From Siphonodentalium dalli (Eukaryota > Mollusca > Scaphopoda > Gadilida > Siphonodentaliidae): 64,000 nt of DNA. The position numbers and the translations under genes are program-made. Positions within the stretch are counted from its first letter, which is position 1. Each line of letters starts with the position of its first letter. Below are positions 55,151 through 64,000 of the stretch, piece after piece. The DNA lies in contig CP136061.1 in assembly GCA_032622095.1 (NCBI GenBank), positions 58,049,301 through 58,113,300 of the forward strand. The letters run 5' to 3'. The notes under the pieces were generated by a model that was given only the letters and a program-made list of their open reading frames with translations, had not been told where the DNA came from and searched no databases.

Positions 55151-56215
55151 GAAGAAAAAAATGGTAATATGGTAATGGGATGTGCCAAAGGAAATCGTTT
55201 GACCAACCATGGCAGTAGCTCAAAATTTACAGAAATGCATTGTTGTCTGGTGAATAACCCCATGTTGAATACTGCCTAGTGCGGGAATATATATAGCCTA
55301 TGACATACTGTAATGATACACTTGGAGTCAAACAGATGGACTCAATAATCTGAATTTCCATATAAACCAAGAAGAATAATTACAAAACGAAATTATTCTT
55401 ATTATTTGATTACAGAACGAAATACCTAAACAAAATGATTGAACACACCATTGAGTGTCCTCATACCGGTGATCGTTCATACCAAATGGAGATCCAAGCA
55501 TTACTGTTTAAGCTATGGCCTGAACAGACATTGGATGGACCAAAAAGCAAACATTTCTAAATAAACAAAGATGAATAAGTTAAATAACACTACAATAGGA
55601 AATCCGAACAACACGATGGAACACTCTATTTAATGTCCTTATAGTAGTGAACACTCATTCCAAATTTAATTGCGATGTGCGCACAACTGTACAAATTATT
55701 AGAGTGCATATAAATGACATAATGGCTAAGCTATTGCAATAGACAAGAGAGCCACCTAATAATCTCCTATATATTTTGAAGACATCTGTCTGTCTGTCTG
55801 TATGTGTATGTATGTCATTTAACCAAATCTACGATTCTCGACCGATCGGGACGAAACTTGGTACGTGTGTGTAGTTTGACCAGGCAGACGAGATCTCGGA
55901 AACGGGTGGAGCTATCGACTTGAAATTTGGTATGTGAATGTATCTTGCCCCGGATACAAATTTTTTCGGGTCACCGAGCCCGTGCGACGCCAGCTTCGCG
56001 CATGCGCAGACCAGATCTCGGAAACGGGTAGAGCTATCGACTTGAAATTTGGTTTTTGAATAAATAGCCCGGACAACGTCGGGCTGGGTAGAGCTATCGA
56101 CTTGAAATTTGGTTTTGGTTGATGTGCAAAATGTTTCTGACTTTCGGTAAATTAGCAACATACAAGGCATCTGTAATAGTTGAAAGAAGAAGACATACCG
56201 GTAGTCATTGCTAGG

Positions 56216-56530
56216 ATGGCAGCAAATATGGTGTCATCGCAGACTTCGTTTGTCGCGGTTGAACAAGAAACAATGACGCTGAGACGGTCAAGGAGATCGT
56301 CTGCGTTAAAGCAGCAGGTAGAAAGAGCATCTCGCAAGAGGAATGCCTCGATCAGAACGAAATTATTCTTATTATTTGATTACAGAACGAAATACCTAAA
56401 CAAAATGATTGAACACACCATTGAGTGTCCTCATACCGGTGATCGTTCATACCAAATGGAGATCCAAGCATTACTGTTTAAGCTATGGCCTGAACAGACA
56501 TTGGATGGACCAAAAAGCAAACATTTCTAA
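56216..56530 (+). other. Possible captured coding fragment, 104-codon ORF (unit 1)
   Basis: An ATG in strong context (CTAGGATGGC) opens 104 codons starting MAANMVSSQTSFVAVEQETM. A basic stretch LRRSRRSSALKQQVERASRK follows. The second half (from about IRTKLFLLF) reads into the 17290-type repeat, so only the first 45 or so residues could be of gene origin. I do not recognise the protein. Helitrons are known to capture gene fragments, which is the reason for this call. Expression is unknown. Confidence 0.4.
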
Positions 56531-57185
56531 ATAAACAAAGATGAATAAGTTAAATAACACTACAATAGGAAATCCGAACAACACGATGGAACACTCTATT
56601 TAATGTCCTTATAGTAGTGAACACTCATTCCAAATTTAATTGCGATGTGCGCACAACTGTACAAATTATTAGAGTGCATATAAATGACATAATGGCTAAG
56701 CTATTGCAATAGACAAGAGAGCCACCTAATAATCTCCTATATATTTTGAAGACATCTGTCTGTCTGTCTGTATGTGTATGTATGTCATTTAACCAAATCT
56801 ACGATTCTCGACCGATCGGGACGAAACTTGGTACGTGTGTGTAGTTTGACCAGGCAGACGAGATCTCGGAAACGGGTGGAGCTATCGACTTGAAATTTGG
56901 TATGTGAATGTATCTTGCCCCGGATACAAATTTTTTCGGGTCGCCGAGCCCGTGCGACGCCAGCTTCGCGCATGCGCAGACCAGATCTCGGAAACGGGTA
57001 GAGCTATCGACTTGAAATTTGGTTTTTGAATAAATAGCCCGGACAACGTCGGGCTGGGTAGAGCTATCGACTTGAAATTTGGTTTTGGTTGATGTGCAAA
57101 ATGTTTCTGACTTTCGGTAAATTAGCAACATACAAGGCATCTGTAATAGTTGAAAGAAGAAGACATACCGGTAGTCATTGCTAGG

Positions 57186-57500
57186 ATGGCAGCAAATATG
57201 GTGTCATCGCAGACTTCGTTTGTCGCGGTTGAACAAGAAACAATGACGCTGAGACGGTCAAGGAGATCGTCTGCGTTAAAGCAGCAGGTAGAAAGAGCAT
57301 CTCGCAAGAGGAATGCCTCGATCAGAACGAAATTATTCTTATTATTTGATTACAGAACGAAATACCTAAACAAAATGATTGAACACACCATTGAGTGTCC
57401 TCATACCGGTGATCGTTCATACCAAATGGAGATCCAAGCATTACTGTTTAAGCTATGGCCTGAACAGACATTGGATGGACCAAAAAGCAAACATTTCTAA
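57186..57500 (+). other. Same 104-codon ORF, unit 2
   Basis: Identical translation to the ORF at 56216-56530, as expected from the 970-bp period. The open frame survives because the units are recent copies, not necessarily because of selection. Confidence 0.4.
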
Positions 57501-58155
57501 ATAAACAAAGATGAATAAGTTAAATAACACTACAATAGGAAATCCGAACAACACGATGGAACACTCTATTTAATGTCCTTATAGTAGTGAACACTCATTC
57601 CAAATTTAATTGCGATGTGCGCACAACTGTACAAATTATTAGAGTGCATATAAATGACATAATGGCTAAGCTATTGCAATAGACAAGAGAGCCACCTAAT
57701 AATCTCCTATATATTTTGAAGACATCTGTCTGTCTGTCTGTATGTGTATGTATGTCATTTAACCAAATCTACGATTCTCGACCGATCGGGACGAAACTTG
57801 GTACGTGTGTGTAGTTTGACCAGGCAGACGAGATCTCGGAAACGGGTGGAGCTATCGACTTGAAATTTGGTATGTGAATGTATCTTGCCCCGGATACAAA
57901 TTTTTTCGGGTCGCCGAGCCCGTGCGACGCCAGCTTCGCGCATGCGCAGACCAGATCTCGGAAACGGGTAGAGCTATCGACTTGAAATTTGGTTTTTGAA
58001 TAAATAGCCCGGACAACGTCGGGCTGGGTAGAGCTATCGACTTGAAATTTGGTTTTGGTTGATGTGCAAAATGTTTCTGACTTTCGGTAAATTAGCAACA
58101 TACAAGGCATCTGTAATAGTTGAAAGAAGAAGACATACCGGTAGTCATTGCTAGG

Positions 58156-58470
58156 ATGGCAGCAAATATGGTGTCATCGCAGACTTCGTTTGTCGCGGTT
58201 GAACAAGAAACAATGACGCTGAGACGGTCAAGGAGATCGTCTGCGTTAAAGCAGCAGGTAGAAAGAGCATCTCGCAAGAGGAATGCCTCGATCAGAACGA
58301 AATTATTCTTATTATTTGATTACAGAACGAAATACCTAAACAAAATGATTGAACACACCATTGAGTGTCCTCATACCGGTGATCGTTCATACCAAATGGA
58401 GATCCAAGCATTACTGTTTAAGCTATGGCCTGAACAGACATTGGATGGACCAAAAAGCAAACATTTCTAA
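58156..58470 (+). other. Same 104-codon ORF, unit 3
   Basis: Identical translation to units 1 and 2. The opposite strand also holds open frames in every unit, so open frames alone are weak evidence here. Confidence 0.4.
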
Positions 58471-59125
58471 ATAAACAAAGATGAATAAGTTAAATAACAC
58501 TACAATAGGAAATCCGAACAACACGATGGAACACTCTATTTAATGTCCTTATAGTAGTGAACACTCATTCCAAATTTAATTGCGATGTGCGCACAACTGT
58601 ACAAATTATTAGAGTGCATATAAATGACATAATGGCTAAGCTATTGCAATAGACAAGAGAGCCACCTAATAATCTCCTATATATTTTGAAGACATCTGTC
58701 TGTCTGTCTGTATGTGTATGTATGTCATTTAACCAAATCTACGATTCTCGACCGATCGGGACGAAACTTGGTACGTGTGTGTAGTTTGACCAGGCAGACG
58801 AGATCTCGGAAACGGGTGGAGCTATCGACTTGAAATTTGGTATGTGAATGTATCTTGCCCCGGATACAAATTTTTTCGGGTCGCCGAGCCCGTGCGACGC
58901 CAGCTTCGCGCATGCGCAGACCAGATCTCGGAAACGGGTAGAGCTATCGACTTGAAATTTGGTTTTTGAATAAATAGCCCGGACAACGTCGGGCTGGGTA
59001 GAGCTATCGACTTGAAATTTGGTTTTGGTTGATGTGCAAAATGTTTCTGACTTTCGGTAAATTAGCAACATACAAGGCATCTGTAATAGTTGAAAGAAGA
59101 AGACATACCGGTAGTCATTGCTAGG

Positions 59126-59440
59126 ATGGCAGCAAATATGGTGTCATCGCAGACTTCGTTTGTCGCGGTTGAACAAGAAACAATGACGCTGAGACGGTCA
59201 AGGAGATCGTCTGCGTTAAAGCAGCAGGTAGAAAGAGCATCTCGCAAGAGGAATGCCTCGATCAGAACGAAATTATTCTTATTATTTGATTACAGAACGA
59301 AATACCTAAACAAAATGATTGAACACACCATTGAGTGTCCTCATACCGGTGATCGTTCATACCAAATGGAGATCCAAGCATTACTGTTTAAGCTATGGCC
59401 TGAACAGACATTGGATGGACCAAAAAGCAAACATTTCTAA
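59126..59440 (+). other. Same 104-codon ORF, unit 4
   Basis: Identical translation to units 1-3. It is the last full unit; the sequence leaves the array about 200 bp downstream. Confidence 0.4.
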
Positions 59441-59642
59441 ATAAACAAAGATGAATAAGTTAAATAACACTACAATAGGAAATCCGAACAACACGATGGA
59501 ACACTCTATTTAATGTCCTTATAGTAGTGAACACTCATTCCAAATTTAATTGCGATGTGCGCACAACTGTACAAATTATTAGAGTGCATATAAATGACAT
59601 AATGGCTAAGCTATTGCAATAGACAAGAGAGCCACCTAATAA

Positions 59643-59887
59643 TCTATTATATATTTTGAAACTTCTGTTTGTAAGTATGTATGTGTGTGAATGTGTTGTA
59701 GACTCGAAAAATTGCTCTGACTCAAGTTTGGTATGTAGGCCAACTTTGATACCAGGAATAATATGGGCACATCCAAATCCACATGCAACCTTGCTCATAT
59801 AAGCATGTTTTTGGATTGATCGTACTTTGTATATTCGGCCCAGACAAAGAAATCCCTAAATAGCCCTAGACGATGTCAGGCAGCTAG
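59643..59887 (+). mobile_element. Short Helitron-like element
   Basis: The start A|TCTATTATATATTTTGAAAC resembles the minus-strand element ending at 19438. Near the end CCCTAGACGATGTCAGG could form a weak hairpin, followed by CAGCTAG and T. Both ends fit Helitron rules (TC..CTAG between A and T), but the hairpin is poor, so this is tentative. Confidence 0.45.
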
Positions 59888-60183
59888 TTTACAATATATG
59901 TTCCGTTGTAGACTACATATAAATGCATCTATTTATACAGGTACATACCTTTAATATGCATATGTTTATTGGCCAGAATTAGTTCAGAAGAGAAGAACAA
60001 GTACCAAAACAGTTTCTGCCATTTTGCATTTCCACATTTTGATGAAAATTTTTATATAAATTTTTCAGCTTCTGATCATAGTAGCAAAATCTGCAACATG
60101 TGATCGTGAGTGTAAGACTGTGTGCCTTATGCATTTTGATAGGGCAATATTAAAATGTAAACCATTTTGTTGTTGACATTTTT
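59645..60183. other. Array edge: alternative Helitron-like 5' end and unique sequence
   Basis: After CACCTAATA the array unit's TCTCCTATATATTTTG is replaced by ATCTATTATATATTTTGAAAC, a related but different Helitron-type start. CAAGTTTGGTATGTAGGCCA and TTGGATTGATCGTA follow. A 3'-like piece (CCCTAGACGATGTCAGG-CAGCTAGTTT) lies at about 59862-59890, so 59643-59887 may be a short separate Helitron. The rest is unrecognised. Confidence 0.5.
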
Positions 60184-60975
60184 AAGCAGTTGATGTGCAA
60201 AATGTTTCTGACTTTCGGTAAATTAGCAACATACAAGGCATCTGTAATAGTTGAAAGAAGAAGACATACCGGTAGTCATTGCTAGGATGGCAGCAAATAT
60301 GGTGTCATCGCAGACTTCGTTTGTCGCGGTTGAACAAGAAACAATGATGCTGAGACGGTCAAGGAGATCGTCTGCGTTAAAGCAGCAGGTAGAAAGAGCA
60401 TCTCGCGAGAGGAATGCCTCAGAACGAAATTATTCTTATTATTTGATTACAGAACGAAATACATAAACAAAATGATTGAACACAACATTGAGTGTCCTCA
60501 TACCGGTGATCGTTCATACCAAATGGAGATCCAAGCATTACTGTTTAAGCTATGGCCTGAACAGACATTGGATGGACCAAAAAGCAAACATTTCTAAATA
60601 AACAAAGATGAATAAGTTAAATAACACTACAATAGGAAATCCGAACAACACGATGGAACACTCTAATGTCCTCATAGTAGTGAACACTCATTCCAAATTT
60701 AATTGCGATATGCGCACAACTGTACAAATTATTAGAGTGCATATAAATGACATAATGGCTAAGCTATTGCAATAGACAAGAGAGCCACCTAATAATCTAT
60801 TATATATTTTGAAACTTCTGTTTGTAAGTATGTATGTGTGTGAATGTGGTGTAGACTCAAAAAATTGCTCTGACTCAAGTTTGGTATGTAGGCCAACTTT
60901 GATCCCGGGAATAATATGGGCACATCCAAATCCACATGCAACCTTGCTCATATAAGCATGTTTTTGGATTGATCG
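60184..60975 (+). repeat. Diverged copy of the array segment with a broken ORF
   Basis: It matches 59023-59823 from AGTTGATGTGCAAAATGTTT to TTTTGGATTGATCGTA. Differences include loss of GATC in GCCTCGATCAGAACG, which shifts the ORF frame (stops after 71 codons counted from an upstream TTG), and a small deletion in CTATTTAATG. It lacks the Helitron half: the shared part begins right where the Helitron-derived part of the array unit ends. Confidence 0.85.
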
Positions 60976-62282
60976 TAGTAAAGTACTGTTTTGTAATACA
61001 GTCTTAAGTGAATATGTAGATGTTAAATATATATATATTATATCGATATATTATCCTAAAATTATTCCGAAATAGAATGTGGTGGACAAATGGTTAGCGG
61101 CTCGGCGAAGCAAGTTAGCGATGTTTTTCTTCAAAATTTGTGTAAATAACAGTTGCAAATAACTCAATAATAATAACAAATTATAAAAAGCGATTCAAGC
61201 AAAAATAATTTCAATTACCTCCATCAATATAATCATTTAGATGTGAAGTAAAGTCAATTTAGGAATTAATGTAAATTTACAAAACATTTGAAGATATTAC
61301 GCCTCCATATAATCGACTGTAATTATGGCTTAGCGGTAGCTTCACAAAAATAATAAGGCAGGATATTACATTATTTTTGGCTATTTATTTCAATCAATCA
61401 GTTTAACAACTGCTCATCATGTCATATACATTAAAGACATAGTATGGACTTGTTCGGGAGCATTAAATTGATAAGTTGGTACTCAGGTGCTGTGCTAACT
61501 TGTGGAATGTAGCATTCTACTGACATCGGCTAAAATTTCAAAGAAATTGACCATTGCTCTGTATAGAAAACATTGTCTGAACTATGCCCAATTATAAATA
61601 TTTACATCGATTGGGGATGCAACTCTCAGCCATAATCTAACACAAATGTTTTGCCACTGGGAGTCCTCGCATTGAATTAATATATAACAATGACATTGTA
61701 TATCGTCAATTTGGATTAATATTTGTAGCAAATAACTAGTTTGAGAAAGATTATTCTAAAGTTTTATGTGATCACCCTACCGGAGTGTTTAACATCACTT
61801 TTACTAGTTAAATAAATATATAACTCGGATAGATGTAGTTGATTGAGTACAAAATGTTCAACAACCCCTGTTACTTTCTGCAAAATGATCAAGAGCATCA
61901 CAAAATACACTAGTTAGACATTTTAAATCTCTTTACAATCTGGCCTGTATTTGTAGCAAGGAAATGCACATACCAACTTCGGTTCAGATTAAATAATCCA
62001 AACAGTGTTATCGATCTTTAACCAAAATGTAATATGAAATTGTTAAAATTATAAATTGGGAAAAGGACTGTATCTGATGTAAAAAAAATTGGACAGAACC
62101 CATGTTCAAACTTGATATCTACTTTTAGCTGGCAAATACATATACCAACTTTCATTGAGATCAAACAATCCAAACAGCAGTAATCCGTCAGAAACGTAAT
62201 ATGTTAACCGATGGAAGGATTGGCAGACATTACATAATAGGATTGTTTTTTCAGATGGGTGTATAAGATTCATGAAACCCAT
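60976..62282. repeat. Includes a relative of the 1.1-2.3 kb repeat (61441-61810)
   Basis: ACTTGTTCGGGAGCATTAAA, GTCTGAACTATGCCCAATTA, ATCGATTGGGGATGCA and CACCCTACCGGAGTGTTTAA correspond in order to parts of 1081-2340. At 61078-61110, ATGTGGTGGACAAATGGTTA recalls a SINE tRNA-like head but has no B box. The rest (61811-62282) contains weak pieces of the 'ggggcataactc' repeat type. Confidence 0.55.
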
Positions 62283-63025
62283 TTGGTATATATTTTGGGA
62301 AATCTGTCTGTCTGTGTGTGGGATCGCGATTGACTCGAAAACGGCCGAGCCGATTTAGATGAAACTTGGTATGTGGGGGTATTTTCGGCTAGAAAGTGGC
62401 ATTGGCCTATTAATTTGCCCGTGCAATGTGACCTTGAAATCGGGTCATTTCAAAGTCAAACGCCCGAATATCACAAAATTTTGATGAAACTTGGTATGTG
62501 GGGGTACATTCGGCCGGGGAGTGGCATAGGCCTATTAATTTGCCCGTGCGAGGTGACCTTGAAATCGGATCATTTCAATTTTTCAAACGCCCGAATATAA
62601 CGGGATTTCGATGAAAATTAGTGTCTAGGGATACTTTCGTATGGGGAGTCTCATAAGCCTATTCATTTTATTGTGCGATGTGAATAGACCTTGAAATCGG
62701 GTCAATTCAGGGTCAAATCGCCAATTTTGATGGGATTTCGAAGAAATTTGATGCATAGGGTTACTTTTGTCCACTGAGTGTCAAATTGTGACCCCGACCT
62801 CACCTTGACCTTCAAAATGATCAATTCAAGGTCAAATCGGGTAAAACCGGATGGATTTCGACGTGTACTTTTGTCGGGTACTTTTGTCCGGGCAGTGTTT
62901 TGGACGGGTCAAATCGTGACCCCACCTGACTTTTACCTTCAAAATGGACAATTCAAGGTCAAATTGCGCAATTCGCCGAAAAGCAGAGGGGAAACAGCCC
63001 AGACGAAGTCAGGTCCACCTGCTAG
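62283..63025 (+). mobile_element. Helitron, non-autonomous
   Basis: The 5' part is eroded (TGGTATATATTTTGGGAAAT, then TCTGTCTGTCTGTG). Three tandem-like units of GATGAAACTTGGTATGTGGG with CCTATTAATTTGCCCGTGCG follow. Then comes GGATGGATTTCGACGTG.. and TTTTGGACGGGTCAAATCGT, and the 3' end GCCCAGACGAAGTCAGGTCC-ACCTGCTAG followed by T. The subterminal region matches the minus-strand element at 18743-19438. The start is approximate. Confidence 0.7.
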
Positions 63026-63189
63026 TTTGGTATATTCGAGAACAATACGGTGTGCTGCGACATTTGCACCCACATGTGCATATTCCCATTATAATACATG
63101 ATAATTAAAAATAACTGAAATTCAATCATTCAGATTTTAGTCTCCAGGCGATAGAATTGTCTCACATATTTCAGTGGCAACGGAGTCAT

Positions 63190-63790
63190 CAGCAATCCTC
63201 AAATCTGGACAATTCTAAGTGGCAAAAGGCTCACAATCCCATTAACCCTTTACCCAACAGAACGGCCCTGTGCCAATGCATTCTCTTATATATGCGAGTC
63301 GACCATAGGTCGCCTCGCATATATAAGAGAATGCATTGGCTTAACACATTAAAAATTATAAAATTGTTAAAGAATGTAAGAAAAAATGGTAAAAAGTGTT
63401 AAAAAAAGATTTTTTTTTAGGCCAATGCATTCTCTTATATATGCGAGGCGACCTATGGTCGACTCGCATATATAAGAGAATGCATTGGCACAGGGCATAA
63501 CTGTAACTATCACAATGTGGTCGAGGAGCCGGTTCCAATGATATCCATATTTGTATGGTTCTATTGAGACAGACCGAAGATATTTTAGGCTGTTGAAGCT
63601 TTCTTTGGCCGGTTTTGGCCGGTTTGTTGGGTAAAGGGTTAACAACATACGGTTAGAACACATATTCAGCTTAGTGGAAAATGGGTCATAACCCCATTAA
63701 CAAAATCCGGATAAAACATATATTCAGCTAAGTGGAAAAAGGCTCATAACCCCATTAACAAAATCTGGATAAAACATATACCGGTATTCA
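63190..63790 (+). repeat. 58-bp tandem repeat carrying the MITE
   Basis: The unit is ATTCAGCTAAGTGGAAAAAG-GCTCATAACCCCATTAACAA-AATCTGGATAAAACATAT. Two clear copies span 63663-63781. A third, older copy at about 63200 (TCTAAGTGGCAAAAGGCTCA-CAATCCCATTAA) is split by the MITE and resumes at 63643 with CAACATACGG. Confidence 0.8.
63246..63638. mobile_element. piggyBac-like MITE with two internal palindromes
   Basis: TTAA flanks both sides (63242-63245 and 63639-63642). The TIRs are CCCTTTACCCAACA and its exact reverse TGTTGGGTAAAGGG. Inside, GCCAATGCATTCTCTTATAT-ATGCGAG and its reverse form one hairpin at 63271-63339 and a second at 63421-63489. The two are themselves inverted relative to each other. 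TTAA plus CCC-starting TIRs indicate piggyBac. There is no transposase. Confidence 0.9.
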
Positions 63791-64000
63791 AACTAGATCT
63801 GTATTTTAGACATAGAAACTCAATTACAAAATTTTTTTCCAATCAGAAAGAAAATGTTTGAGTTATTGCACCATGTGCAAAGTGTATACAGACATATGGA
63901 CAGATGACAAGTGTTTAATCTGGAAATCGACACTATGTGCACGCTATTTTTGGCTACACACACAAACAAATAACAGGTGTGAATCGGAAATCAAAATCAA

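Larger units (their letters stand above)
55386..59644 (+). repeat. Tandem array of a 970-bp Helitron-containing unit, 4.4 copies
   Basis: The landmark ACGAAATTATTCTTATTATT recurs at 55387, 56357, 57327, 58297 and 59267, so the period is exactly 970. Units look almost identical; one difference seen is TCACCGAGCC in unit 1 versus TCGCCGAGCC later. Each unit has (a) a repeat related to 17290-17700, (b) a Helitron 5' end (A|TCTCCTATATATTTTGAAGA at 55763, 56733, 57703, 58673), (c) units of GGAGCTATCGACTTGAAATT, (d) the Helitron hairpin GCCCGGACAACGTCGGGC (first at 56067-56084) not followed by CTAG, and (e) a unique fragment with an ATG ORF. Confidence 0.95.

Noticed and set aside
56152-56337. Minus-strand frame with a possible GTATGT..TTACAG mini-intron
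   Set aside because: The intron would be 28 nt, too short for normal splicing, and the frame has no motif.
55829-59080. 113-codon minus-strand frames in every array unit ([15 protein letters not shown] type)
   Set aside because: The same peptide appears in all Helitrons of this family in the window; it is repeat DNA read in a fortuitously open frame.
61078-61110. tRNA-like SINE head
   Set aside because: Only an A-box-like stretch is present; no B box or body follows, so it was not listed as an element.

Overview
The window is eukaryotic. It has spliced exons with GT..AG borders, long AT-rich introns, no operons, and a very heavy load of short DNA transposons, Helitrons and degenerate retroelements. 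The repeat repertoire (intronic 'ggggcataactc' repeats, 160-bp units carrying a CAAGATGGC-type motif, Helitrons with TCT..TATATATTTTG 5' ends, L2/CR1-like and copia/gypsy-like pol fragments) resembles what is common in molluscs, bivalves especially. That placement is an inference from repeat style and carries moderate confidence. No rRNA, tRNA gene or CRISPR array was seen.

Bases 289-39830, minus strand: one large gene, reconstructed here from 15 exons whose splice phases all agree. They give about 1,209 codons of continuous reading frame, open at both ends. In order the protein carries C2H2/C2HC zinc fingers, a SWIM-like CxC..CxH cluster with further CxxC pairs of the type associated with KDZ transposases, a SAP-like segment, a KDZ-transposase-like block resembling HMGXB3, a serine/acid and threonine-proline linker, and a ubiquitin-specific protease (USP) domain. 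The USP part keeps the Cys box, the QQ-D-A-EF box, two CxxC finger pairs and the YDLVAV strand. Its His box lies beyond the left edge. The layout suggests a domesticated transposase fused to a deubiquitinase.

Introns of this gene hold most of the recognisable mobile elements: a Tigger/pogo-like TIR element (2.6-3.7 kb), an inverted repeat pair around a broken non-LTR RT (4.7-7.1 kb) with a 59-bp perfect foldback, two Helitron pairs in exact head-to-tail contact (17.9-19.4 and 21.9-22.6 kb), a 16-unit 160-bp array inside inverted ends (23.4-26.8 kb), and several MITEs (30.2, 31.2, 31.5, 35.6 kb).

Bases 39831-55385: no host exon could be supported. The stretch is a mosaic of a tRNA-like SINE, an LTR-retroelement integrase tail, an L2/CR1-like RT tail, gag-like and endonuclease fragments, and short duplications.

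Bases 55386-60975: a near-perfect tandem array of a 970-bp unit (4.4 copies) combining a Helitron 5' half, its 3' hairpin without the CTAG terminus, an apparently captured ATG-bearing coding fragment and a second repeat. A diverged copy follows. Bases 60976-64000 hold another Helitron and a piggyBac-like MITE with a double palindrome and a visible TTAA empty site beside it.
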